Notes under the pieces: generated by a model
Told to the model about the DNA's origin: nothing
Databases searched by the model: none
Seen by the model: the letters and a program-made list of their open reading frames with translations, nothing else
From: Fomitopsis serialis
Lineage: Eukaryota; Basidiomycota; Agaricomycetes; Polyporales; Fomitopsidaceae
NCBI RefSeq assembly: GCF_022376445.1
Contig: NW_025955044.1
Location: 1 to 64,000, forward strand
Direction of reading: 5' to 3'
DNA: 64,000 nt
Translations under genes and position numbers: made by a program
Shown: positions 33,702 to 44,651 of the stretch, one piece after another
Layout of the letters: the number at the start of each line of letters is the position of its first letter
Position numbering within the stretch: the first letter of the stretch is position 1

Positions 33702-34490
33702 CAGTTTCGACATGGACCGGGTTCAGATCAGGCGCAACGCGTCTGTTGCTCCGCTCTACGAGGATGCCATCCGAAATGAGGATGTCGTCATCTCTGCGAG
33801 GGGTTCGTTGATCAACATTTCGTCCACCTCCCCGTACACGACCCGCCCGTCCCCCGGACTGCGCCCCGTCTGCTTGCCCGATATATAGTGAGGGAGTGTC
33901 AGCATCATGATGGACGAGCGTGCGTTATCGCGTTTACTTGAGAAGGTTTTAGCTGACGCGTCTCGTTGCTCGACAGACACGTTCGAGATCATCGATCAAC
34001 CGTGAGCGTGCCGTTGACTACCTCAATACCTTGGACAACATCTATGCCTATGACGGGTCATCTGCGCGGGCTTATCACGGTCTGTTCATGGCAAGTCGTC
34101 CTTGTGCCTCGAACCGCCACGTCGGGCGCTGGCATCACGCCCCGCAGAACAACATGCTCATCCGTCCGACGGAGGAAGAGCTGAAGGATTCCGGCGAGCC
34201 GGACTACAACGCGGGCGAGCTCCCGGTGAACCGTTTCACGAAGGGCGTGAGCAGCACCACGCTTATTGAGATCAACTTGAATCATATGGAGATAGTCGTC
34301 ATCGGCATCAACTACGCAGGTGAGACGAAGCAGGGTGTCTTCCCTGTCATGGTGCGCTGTCTTCCCGCCCCGTTGAGTGTGACTGACGCCTATGTATAGC
34401 ACTACCGCCACTGACCGGTCAAGTTCGGCCAGCTCCCGCTGCACTCGTCTCCCAACATCGGCATCGAGGCGCCAACTGAGCTCGTCGAGG
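33702..34490 (+). pseudogene. PCK1: ATP-dependent PEP carboxykinase remnant with micro-inversion
   Basis: N-terminal part of ATP-type phosphoenolpyruvate carboxykinase (gluconeogenesis). The plus strand reads FDMDRVQIRRNASVAPLYED and VVISARGSLINI (33,702-33,819). The next family block, SGKQTGRSPGDGRVVYGEVD, is present but on the minus strand (33,882-33,819), a ~64-bp inversion. Plus-strand sequence resumes with INRERAVDYLNTLDNIYAYD (about 33,984-34,045), ARAYHGLFM, NMLIRPTEEELKDSGEPDY, NAGELPVNRFTKGVSSTTLI, NHMEIVVIGINYAGETKQGV and LPLHSSPNIG. The DPKYRIKVRV block is deleted, and the ATP-binding Walker A and metal sites downstream are missing. Not functional. Confidence 0.85.
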
Positions 34491-34673
34491 ACGCTGCACC
34501 TGTCCGCCGACAATCGTCTCAATTTGTGTACCTCCGGATCTGCGGCTCGACAGGCCCACTCGACCATCTCCTCCCTCCACAGTTGCTCCAATATCTACAC
34601 CGCTCATCGGTCATGCGCTGTTGACAGGTGCGCATGCTGTGTGCACATGTACTCTCTCTAAATCGACACTTCA

Positions 34674-35981
34674 GCTACTAGCGCCTATCTATATGTCCTC
34701 CCCGGGCACGAGCAGAAGGCCGTCATCGATTCATCGATACGGCCTATGATGCATGATGACTCTCCGCGACCGACGCTACTCGCAGAGACCGTACTCCTGC
34801 ACGCCTATATCACGTCGCTCACGCCCAACTTGCTGGCGCTCCCCCACGCGCTCCCCAAGCACGGCGTTGAAGAACCGGAGCGGAGGCTCGACTTCGACCA
34901 CGCACTGCACGCGTTCGGGAGCCACCTACCGCGCGCAACAACCTCTGGGGGCCTACCGGACGATCCGGACGTGTTCGCCACCACGAAAGCTATGGCGCAG
35001 AACATCGTGGGCAAGCGTCAGTCGCCCATCTCCGCTGTGGCTGAGGCGCTATCAGCTGTCTGCAGCAGTTCGGGGGAGCGAGACGAGAGTGCGCCGAGTA
35101 TACTTGTGGTGGGTGGAGGACCTCTTGGTGTTCGTGAGTACTTGCATGCTGCCTGAACACCTGCGAGCTGCTCACCCTGTTTGGTCAGAGTACTCGACGG
35201 ACAAGGAGAGGCACCCATCGAGATATATCACTCTCCTCTACTCTCGCACACAACTCCTACCAACCTTTGTAAAGGGCATGCATAACGGAAGAGTGACTCT
35301 ACACTCTTTGGGCTAGACATCCCCACCAACCTTGGCAACAAGCTCGAACTCACTTACCAGAAGGGCAAATCCGTGATTGATGCGGACGGACAGAAGGAGC
35401 GCATTGTTCGGACAGTGAGCGGACGAGAGATTCGCGCCGAAGGCATTGTGAATAGCTCTAGCATGCTTCTAGACGGGACTTGTACTCACATCTCCCGCCC
35501 AGCTTCGGTGCACGAGCCAGTTCCCAACACGGGTCTCATGGCTCAAGCAGTCCCCGAGGCGGTCATTTCGGAAGGCCCCAAGAAAGGTCAGACACGCGTC
35601 GCCGGGACGTGGCGGCACCCGCTTCCTCCCAAGTCGGACGGCACCGACTCCATGGAGGCGGCGTGTAACGGCCCCTATCTGTCAGACAAGCGCGCTCAGA
35701 ACGGGGGAGACGAGCCGGTGAATGTACCGTATCCGAATCTCTTCGCCGTCGGCGACGCGGTGGGCTGGTTCGGCGTGAACAACGCCGGGAGGAACTCATA
35801 CCACATGGCCGAGGTCGCCGGGAAGAACACCTTCAAACTCATCGAGCGGCCCGAGGGCGGGGAGTCGCAGTTGGGCGGCCTCGGGCTCGACCTATACGAA
35901 CCCGGTCCGCTCTCGAAGGCCATTGGGATTTCGCTAGGGATGGTGAAGCTCATCCACCGTCCAAGCACACCAGAAGTGTAG
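34674..35981 (+). pseudogene. AIF-like FAD/NAD oxidoreductase, 5'-truncated
   Basis: Copy of a fungal apoptosis-inducing-factor/AMID-like pyridine nucleotide-disulphide oxidoreductase. AYLYVLPGHEQKAVID, TSLTPN, LDFDHALHAFGSHLP, the NAD-binding Rossmann motif ILVVGGGPLGV, an intron starting GTGAGT, YITLLYSRTQLLPTFVKGMH, DGQKERIVRTVSGREIRAE, PNTGLMAQAVPEAVISEGPK, PPKSDGTDSME and the C-terminal FAD motif NLFAVGDAVGWFGVNNAGRN follow family order. The first ~80 residues with the FAD Rossmann fold are missing, because PEPCK sequence lies immediately upstream. An intron-like gap near 35,287-35,316 lacks a good donor, and about 30 foreign residues follow GREIRAE. I call it a truncated, probably dead copy; the downstream frame to TAG (35,979-35,981) is open. 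Confidence 0.65.
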
Positions 35982-36371
35982 ACTGACCGCGGGTGTGTAG
36001 CGTAAGCAGCTCGTGCAGAACGGGGAGGGGCAGGCCGCGGCATCGGTGGTCAGCGTGGAGGACCTGCGCGCCGAGCATGTGGAAGTTCTGCGGCGTGAGC
36101 ACCGGACGACATGCACCGGTGAGAGTGACACGCGGGCACGTTGCTCGCGATCGCCGCTGCTCCTAGGCGGTCTTTGCGGACGTACGACTGCCGGGTGTGT
36201 ATGATAGACAGGAACCGGCGTAAGCAAGGGGTCAAACATTGTACTGCGGAAAACAAACTGGCGAGAGCGAGCACCTCAGTCTGCGGTGCGGACGCAGACA
36301 TGCGACCGAGACGAGTAAAAGAGTGGACGGCAGTACGACATCAACGCACATTTGTAAAAGGAACAGGGTCG

Positions 36372-37782
36372 ATGAACTACGATGCCAGGCAGCTGTACAT
36401 GTCCAAGATGGTATCATGGCCCGAGTATGGAACAGTGGCTGTCTGCCGTTGCCGGGTCGAGGACTTCTGACGACCAGGCGTCCACATTCGATTATAAGAA
36501 GGTTCCAGTGCGGGACAATGCATTCTGGGTCATGCAGCTCTCGCCCGTGGGCTTTCAAGGCAAGGATCCACAGGTTCACCAAGGCGAGTACTTACCAGGA
36601 AGCACGCCTGCGTTCGGCATCATCATATGTACGTTTGCGATCTGCAGCTTCGTTCCAAGGCTGATTCAGGCTGACTGTTACTCGAAGACGACGATCGGGA
36701 CCAGTTCCTGGTGCAAGAAATGGTCTTGCCGGGGATGCTTTCGTCTGACGTCTTGCTGAAGTATGTATGACCGTATATCGATGAGTGTGTGGTCCATTGA
36801 GTTTGCCATCACTCTAGAGCTCTTAAGTAGGCGATCGCATCTCCATTGCCACCTAACCTACCCTGTGCACCCAGTCTGCGTGTGATCGCTTACAAACTCA
36901 GTCCACATGTTGATGCACTTCGTCCCTTCCTGGACTCTCTTCCGGCGCCGTTCAGCTGGCGTTCAGAAACATTGTTCGTACCTTTGTTATGAACGCCCTT
37001 TCGCTTATGAACGCCCTCTTGTACTTAGTCACCCATCTTTCTCGCAGCGAGGAAGCAGAAAGGGTCGGTTTGGGCGCCCACAGCCTCAGCATCCAGGGTG
37101 TCGCAAAGGCAATCAAGCGCGCCGAGGAGGAGAAACAACTCGGTAACGAGGCCATCGGACGCAAGGACCGTACCGCCGCCATCAAGCACTACTCCGAAGC
37201 CTACGAGTTCCTCGCTGATGCGATAGCACAGAATCCGACGGTCGAGCAGACGCGAGACATCAAGCGGGTGACCGCCATCTGCCTTGCGAACCGAGCGGCG
37301 GCGTTGTTGCTAGAGGGCGAAGGCCAGGATGCGAAGAAGGCTTTGGCGGACGCAGAGAGGGCGGCGACGTTTGACGAGAACTACGGAAAGGCGTATGTGC
37401 AGTGGCAGATTTCTCAGTTCGGCGCGGCGGACTCATTCAGATGCAGGTATCATCGTCAAGCGAAAGCTCACCAGCTATTGGGCGCGCGCGGGTCGTCGAT
37501 CGACGTTCTCACAACGGCCCTCAAGAAGCCAAGCCACGCATCCGACAAGGATTTGAACGACGCGCTTGTAGGCGCGTACGGGGGGTTCCCTGAATCAGTA
37601 AGCCATCTAATTGTTCAAGGATGGTTCGCGGTGCCGACCGAAGTCGACAGCCTGACAAGATGCGCGCGCTATGCTGCCGACTCTTCGTTGACAAAGACGG
37701 CGATCTGCGTGCTCGCGACATCAAGGAGTTTGTACGAAGGGCGGATGCACACGTCAAGAAGATATCCGCCACAACACTCTAG
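36372..37782 (+). CDS. TPR-domain protein, probably intact
   Basis: Multi-exon gene with consistent phase: 36,372-36,410, 36,478-36,628, 36,688-36,760, 36,902-36,973, 37,048-37,392, 37,447-37,597 and 37,651-37,782 (about 320 residues; exon 4 may instead begin at 36,875, adding 9). The N-terminal region, DYKKVPVRDNAFWVMQLSP and IIIYDDDRDQFLVQEMVLPG, is not a domain I can name. From about residue 120 it has tetratricopeptide repeats: EEKQLGNEAIGRKDRTAAIK, CLANRAAALLLEGEGQDAKK and KAYHRQAKAHQLLG, ending DKDGDLRARDIKEFVRRADA. TPRs mediate protein-protein contacts, often with chaperones. Intron 36,761-36,901 is longer than the others. The start codon is uncertain because exon 1 is only 13 codons. 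Confidence 0.7.
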
Positions 37783-40651
37783 ATGGTGATCGGAATTCTC
37801 CCGACTCGGCGCGACGTTCGCACTGCATCGAGACGACGAGCTGGAGCATCGACGATCGCGCGTTGCTCCACTCAACCGACCTCGACCTTCTGCCTTCAAG
37901 TTTCTTGGACATTTCGACCGCTGTCGACGGCTTATCCCGTCACGCCCAGACTCCCGTCATGCGCGGCGCGCGATGACATCAATACTGGCCCTATCCTGAC
38001 GTGGCCCGCTGGTACCGGTGTTCTGCGGAGGAACGAAGCGACCGGTAAAGATGCAATCTTGGGCGCTTATCGGACGCTAAATTCAGTTCCGTGGCTCGCC
38101 CGCATGACCGACCATCTCCTTCCCTTCATGGTCCAAATCCCTGGACGCGGCGTAGCGGCGTCAACCTCTCACACAGCAGCGTCCACTCCGCCAGCGGACG
38201 ACCACTAGGGACGGGCTCTACATATCGGCAGGCCAGCAACGCGAGGACGGACGGATGGCGTGAAGACACGCGTGACCGTATTAGCTGGGTAAGCGTCTCG
38301 AATGCTCACGTACCGCGCTGACCAATCCGAATCGTAAGCCAGCTGCAGCCCGTCGCTCCTCCCACTTCGTAATATTGCGCCCAACGTCCCTTCACTCGCC
38401 TTTGGTCGCTCACCACTCTCACCACCCCAACCTCGCTACCTCTACGCGCCGTCCACGTCGATGCGGGCCAGCTCTACTAGCACCCGTCGTCAGTGAAGAT
38501 TGCAGCACGCGGGACACGGATGCATACCGTTTCCCAGTACGTCTCGCGCTGCCAGTGCGCAACGCTCCACTGCGAAGGTCTCTCGAGGGAGGCCACTCCG
38601 CGGAATGCAGAAGAATCAGCGACGTCGCATGCGCGGAAGTGGGCAGCGCAGAATAAGTACCGTAGCATACGCGCTCACGGACACTGCACGTTCAGCAGCA
38701 CATGGACAAATTACGTCAACACGGTCGGATCAGGCTGAGGACATGACGTACGAACCGGGGACACGCGCAAGGCGGGCGGGTGGGACGACACGAGACGTGG
38801 AGGGCGAGAACAGGAGCTGGTGGGCACGTCAGGCGGTACGAGCATCAGCTCACGCGTAGACGCACGTCACTGAAGGGTGGACGCGCAGACCGACGCGCCG
38901 GGACCAACTCGCCGTACTACGACGTTCACCGAGAGACCTGGGACGAAAAATCAGCACAAAATCACACAACATCGAACGGAGGAAGGACGTGGCAGGAGCC
39001 GGAAGACTGGGTGCGCACAAGACGAGAAGGATGGGAAGCAGGAAGGAAGAGGGCAGTAGCGAGTAGAGGAAGGTGCGAATGCAAGTTGTCGGCGTCCTTG
39101 TCCACGCGCTCACGAACGGCAGAAACGCGCACCAACGGACGTCCTGAAGGCATTCGCACGCACTACGACCGAGTCCTGCTGGACGCCCGTCTCGTGGTCC
39201 AAGCTGGCCGGTGGACGAGACTGGCTCTGAGCGCAGCGGCTCGCTCTCTCTGTCCCGCGGTTCTCCTGGCGACGCCTTTGAGGCCTCCTTCACTGAGTGG
39301 GCCATAAACGTGCAAGACGAACAGAATTCAAGTTCACCGCTTCAGAGTCCCGGTTGTCTTTGCGTTCCCTGCAGCACATGACCCATCCCACCGGGTTTGG
39401 GGTGTCTTTGATGCTTCTGACTCGTCCGACTTGTCTCTGGCAGACCGATTGTCCCTTCAAAGCAGTCTGGGACATCGGAAAAAATGGCTCACCGAAGGGT
39501 GCCGCAAGTTTGTGAAGAAGGTAACATACGATTCGCGTTCCTTCGTGCATCATCTGATTTATCGCCATAGGAACTCTACTCAGCCAATGACCATCAGTAC
39601 ATGCCGTTGCAGGACAAGCTGAACACAATCTTGGACTGTAGCTGGCATTGCTTCAAGGCGTATGGTGAGTTCGCCCGTCGCATATTCCGTATAAACGGGG
39701 ATAGCTACTGTCCGTCAGTGTGGATTTCCGAGTCAGGCTGAAGGACCACGTACTTACTGTGCAGGCACCCCCCATCACGGAGGGCGCCACCGACGCAATT
39801 GCAAATCATGCGGCGAGCTTTCTGCGTCGGAGCGCTGGAACAACCTGGTTCAAGGAGAGGGCTTTCGCGCACAAGACGGCCATGATGAAAACCATGAACT
39901 GAGCATCCCGCGTAGAGAACAGTGTCGCCCGGGCGGCATTGCAGTCAGTCCAGGCGACCGCAGCGCGTTCAGGCCGGCACAACGTCTACGACACTACGTG
40001 GGACCAAAATGCGGACGCGTCGTGCAATAAAAATGCTAGTCTCTAGCCCGATAAGCGGTTTGTACCCACCTGTAGTCTTGTCGATGCTGACGAATCACTC
40101 GCTCGCGTCAGACCAGGGATGGTCACAAACATGCTAAGGCAGCGGCGACGCCCGCGAACCTGCGAGATGTGCAAGTGAGTCGGACACGCAGAGCAGCAGC
40201 CCCGCGAGCTGACACGGGCGCCCCACGCAGCAGCAGCAGACGGTCGACTCAGACATGAACCAAGCAGCCATGTGTGATGAGGGCTGCACCCTTTTACGCG
40301 CGCTTTCTTCATGACAGACGCGACACAGGCGCCGCCATGGGACCAGTGGATCCAGACGGTTGTAATGATAAATTTATGAGTGCTGTACCCTACACTGTTC
40401 TGCTCCTTGTGCAACCATCGAAGGGCGGTTGGACAACATTAAAATCCTCCTTAGCATGTACTGTGTACTAGTACAATATTGCAGGCACCTCCGGATCAAC
40501 ATCACGTGATTGACGTACGCGATCCACGTTCCCGTTTTCGACACTCGCTTCAACGTTGCCATAAGTAGTGTTGCCACCAGCCTCCGTCCACCGCATTGTT
40601 TGCCAAAACAAGCCGATCTGACTTTGAAAATACGTGGCCAAGGCGGTAAAC
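37783..40651. other. No confirmed gene; candidate exons at 39.4-39.9 kb
   Basis: 37,783-39,300 shows no family. About 39,431-39,902 has gene-like pieces: an exon ending TEGCRKFVKK at 39,520, a 50-nt intron, ELYSANDHQYMPLQDKLNTI (39,571-39,664), a second intron, then either a quick stop or DFRVRLKDHVLTVQAPPITE to a TGA at 39,902. Phase at the second junction does not settle between the two models, so no CDS is called. 39,903-40,651 is the upstream region of the FunK1 gene. Confidence 0.35.
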
Positions 40652-43338
40652 ATGGCCAAAGGCGAAATGCCAACTGTTGATTTCGCACCCTACTGGCCTC
40701 GGAATGCTCCCCCGTTCTTCGTTGACCATTCCACTCCTCAGTGTCCTCGCACGTTCATTGCTCTCTACTTTTCGACCAAGAAGCTCCGTGGCGATCCCGC
40801 CGCGCACCCAGCTATGAATCCTTTCGTTTCGCTGCCCGTGGGCCCGGCGCCGAGGGACAAGACTCCCGAGCGCAAACTCCGAGACATTGGTACGTTGATC
40901 ACGCATAGTAAGTCATGGTGGACGCAGGCTGACACCCAAGATCAGCGCTCTGCATGGCTAACTCGACGCCTACCCAGCCGAGCGCGCACAGTGCGATCAG
41001 CAGGGGGGAAGACGGCATTAAGTGGCAGAGGCACGAGGACTGGGTAAAACAGCATTTTCGCGACAAAATCGTGTGGAACTTCGACCCAGCGAAGTTCATA
41101 CAGGCTGTCTGGAAGTTCGGGCCCGAGGACGTACCGCCGAAGCGTTTTACCAACGCGGGCAAACGTAACGAAAGCTCCGCGTCGCCCTCCGTCGACAAAG
41201 CGTTCTCGAAATGTTACATACTGAAGCGGTCGGAGAGGGACTGTTACGAGCCGCTGGCGGAGATAGCTAACGGACTGCTGACACAAATGTACGGCCCGAA
41301 GGGCCATCGGCAGCGCGTACGTCGCGCGTACCCGGCACAATTCAAGAAGCGCGACACAAAGTACGAAGGGGGCTACACGGGCGAGAAGGTCGATATGAGC
41401 TTCAGCACGGTGGATTTGACGCGCGGAAAGTGGCCGCGATGGGACTTCGAGGCCGCTTTCTTGGAGGTCAAGAAGACGAAGGTTGGCGTTCTACCGAATC
41501 GCACGCAGCTGCATCAGCAGGTCGATACGGACACGGGTCGTGCCGCGGAGAAAGGAAAACGCAAACGAACGGCGGCAGAGGAGAGGACCGAATTGCCGCA
41601 GGCGAAGCGACCGCGTACGCCGACCGATGACTCGGAGAGAGTCCAGGACGGCCCCGCCGCCGACCACACACAGGCAAAGACAGATGAGGACGACCCCGTG
41701 CGGCCCCAGGAGTTCGACCTAACGCATAACGAGGCGCAAGCGGTGCGATACATGAATCAGATGATGTCGTCCAACGTGCGGTCGTTCGGGATCGGCTGGC
41801 TGGTCGAGGATGACAACATGCGCCTGTACTACGGCGATCGCATGGGCATCGTAGTGACGAAGAAGTTCAAGTTCCTTCACGATGACTTTGAACTCTTCCT
41901 GAGGTGCATCGCGGCTATGGGCCAGGCGAGCGTGCACGGTATGGGAATTTTCCGTGATCTGCATTTCCAGGAGAACGAGGAAACGGAGACGGGGTTCGAG
42001 CAGTACAAGGGCTCTCAGCTGTGTATAACGGCGCTGCGGCCTGATACCCCCGATGCCAAGCCCAAGCTGTTCGAGTTCGACGTTGACGTTGACGGCGAGG
42101 CGAAGCGGATCTACACAGAGTTTGGAGTGCTGGGTCGGGGCACAAGCGTCATCCCGATCAAAGCGACGCCGGGCATGCTCGCGTACAAGCACTTCAAGAC
42201 CGAAGACCTCGTAGCGAAGATTTCCTGGCCACATGCTCTGCGCAAGGCGGAGGACTCCCTCATTACCGCCGTGCGTACGAAGCTGGACCAGACGAAGCGG
42301 CAGTACCTACCGCACATCGTGGAGCTGAAGTGCTCCGTAACGCGTACGATCGAGGAGATGAAGCTGCCTCGGGCTGCGATGGGCCTTGACCGTGATGAGG
42401 CTGACGAGCGCGTATGCCGGGTGCTGGTAATGCAGTCCTACCAACGGCTCGAGGTGGTCGAGTCCGTTGACGATTTCAAGAAGGTGTACGTCGACGTCGT
42501 GCGAGGTGTGTACCAGTGTTTCTGTGCCATTGTTGCATCCGGCTGACTAGTGTTGTATGTAGCTCACTACTGGGTATGGACGACGTCACGCATTCTGCAT
42601 CGTGACATCAGCACGAACAACATCATGTGGTTCCGCAAGGACGGCAGGCTGTATGGTGTTCTCTGCGACTGGGATCTCGCGGAGGAGAACGGTGGCATTC
42701 CATCGACGCGCGCTGGCGAATATTTTGGCGCCGAAGAACCATCTGCATCCAACACAGCGGCTGACGGCACTGCACCGAAGGCCGACGCAGGGGAAGCCAC
42801 ATCGAGCGAACCCCCGAAGAAACCAAGGTACCGCACGGGCACGGGTCCGTTTATGGCCCTGGACCTCCTGCGCAAAGGTCCGCCGCCGTTCCATTTGTAT
42901 CGCCACGACCTCGAATCTTTCTTCTATGTCCTCGCCTACGTCTACGCGGTATGGGATCCAGACAATAAAACGTTCGGTCACTTGGCTGCCTGGGAACGCG
43001 AGTCGTTGGCGGACATTCGGTCGGCCAAGGCGGAGTTCATGAAGTATATTCCCGCTTACGACGATGTGTTCAAAAACGCGCATCCATTGCTCAAGGCTCT
43101 CACCGTCCGTACTCCCGAGCCTTCCTGGGTTTCGCGCCTCTGCTCGGCATTTACAGGCGTGCAAATGCGCACCGACGTGATCGACGCCTTGCGCTCGATG
43201 GCAGAAGGTGATGGCCGTGATGTCAATAAGGCCGAGATCAAGATGCACGAGGAGCGTCGCGAGACGGAGATCACGTACGGGAAATTCATGGGGATCTTGG
43301 GAGCACCTCTTGACATTGAAGATGGTGTTGCGGCTTAG
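40652..43338 (+). CDS. FunK1-type fungal protein kinase, intact
   Basis: Three exons, 40,652-40,889, 40,946-42,505 and 42,563-43,338, with 56- and 57-nt introns; 857 residues. The C-terminal third carries the FunK1 hallmarks: catalytic loop RILHRDISTNNIMW (~residue 607), GVLCDWDLAEE with DWD in place of DFG (~632), TGTGPFMALDLL and YRHDLESFFYVLAYVYAVWD (~710). The upstream half contains the N-lobe-like region YTEFGVLGRGTSVIPIKA and a low-complexity basic linker (EKGKRKRTAAEE, QAKRPRTPTDD) that could be a nuclear signal. The family is expanded in multicellular fungi and tied to development. The second intron splits the kinase just before the catalytic loop; reading through would stop. Exon 1 relies on the TCAG acceptor at 40,945. 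All catalytic residues are present, unlike the kinase remnant at 22.5 kb. Confidence 0.88.
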
Positions 43339-43889
43339 AGTCTGATGTCCTCGACCTTATTCTTTTCTTTGTGTGTTGTAGCCAATCTTTCCTGAAGCAG
43401 TATGTAGTCGAACATCGAGAGTGATCGGAGTCTGATGCATACACACATTGTATCAATCTTTGTACTCATTGTCTCGCATAACGCATCATCGAGTTAGTCG
43501 GCTCACATAGGATCAACAGGCGTTGTATACTTACTAGCGGAAACCCGTGCTCCGCTACGGACTGGACGTTATCAATGATTGCATGCTAGTAGTGCTATGC
43601 GCGAAGGATACGAAGGCCACTCCAAGTCAACCGCCTCCCTCGGCCGCGCGGGGAGTCAGCTTCACGGCTATAGCATCAGTCGTATGCCAGTACTGCTGCG
43701 CGCGAAGATGTATACACTGTACGCAAAGGCCACTCAGCCGCCTCCCTTCGGGAGTCGGCTTCGTGGCCTCATTGAGAAATTTTCAACCGCACCCGCGACC
43801 TGCGACCTGCATACCCATACCCTGCCCGGGTTCACCGCCGGTGTCGACGGTGGACCGCTGGTTGACTTACCTCGGCGGTATCTGCGCGG
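43339..43889. other. 3' flank of FunK1 gene, no gene seen
   Basis: Lower-GC sequence after the FunK1 stop with T-rich and TGTATC stretches that could carry the 3' end signal, then a transition into the GC-rich repeat. No coding similarity was recognised. Confidence 0.4.
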
Positions 43890-44651
43890 GTTTGGGCTTG
43901 TTGCCTGCACCCGCCGTCCTCCCCATCCTCCGTCTTCGCTCCTCACGCGCCATCCTCACGCGCTCCCACCTGTTTGCCACTGTGTCCGTACCCACGGCGC
44001 CCTCGTCAGCTGCGTTGGCATGCGGGGCACTGGCCCTGTGCGCTCGCAGTCGGCGTATTGCGCATGCCCCGGCCTTGCCCTTCATTCACGCGCGCACGGT
44101 CCCTTCGTCGGCGGGGCTTGCCTGCTCGTCATTCGCCCTACGAGCTCGCGGTCGCCATGCGTGTGTCGTCATCCGGTCGTGTGCCGCTCGCCGACGATTG
44201 TGTGCCCGCTCGCCCGTCCACTCGTCTGCCTGCGTGCGCGTTCATCGGCCGCATCTGCGTACTGGGCATTCGCCCTCCACGCTCGCGGTCGGTGTGTTCA
44301 GGTTGCGCGCGCGCCGGCTTGCCCAACAACGTCGCCGTTGCTGGTCTTTTGCTCAGCGCGTGGGGTCTGCCCACCATCCGCTCGCTCCCGTCCACACTCA
44401 CTCGCAAGTTCCGTACTCACCCTCCACCCGTCCTCCCCCTGCTCGCACCTGTGGTCCGCTCATCGGCCGCGCATGCACAGGGGACCTTTGCCCTGCGTGC
44501 TAGTGGTTGGCGGCGTCGCCGTGCGCCCACCGTCTACTCGCCCTTGCGCGTTCTTGGCTCACACGCGGCGGGTGGTCCGTTCATCGGTCGTGTTTACGTG
44601 ATGTGCATTCGCCCGGTGCGCTCACGGTTGACGTGCGCGTCGTCACCCGCT
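43890..44651. repeat. C-skewed degenerate repeat array, inverted relative to 4.6-5.3 kb
   Basis: At least four ~100-bp degenerate units. Each has a core like CATCGGCCGCATCTGCGTAC, then TGGGCATTCGCCCT, then GCTCGCGGTCGGTGTG, followed by CCCGCTCGCCCGTCCACTC-type sequence. The plus strand here matches the minus strand of 4.9-5.1 kb: WHAGHWPCALAVGV here, LHTGHWPCVLAVVV and LHAGHQPCVLAVVV there. Long plus-strand frames (43,547-44,690) are open in all three phases, which points to stop-poor repeat DNA and not to a gene. The array ends exactly at the inverted 1,474-bp element. Confidence 0.7.

Noticed and set aside
36905..37782. TPR gene first read as another pseudogene
   Set aside because: Once introns at 36,974-37,047, 37,393-37,446 and 37,598-37,650 are removed, the frame is continuous to a natural stop, so it is listed as a probable intact gene.
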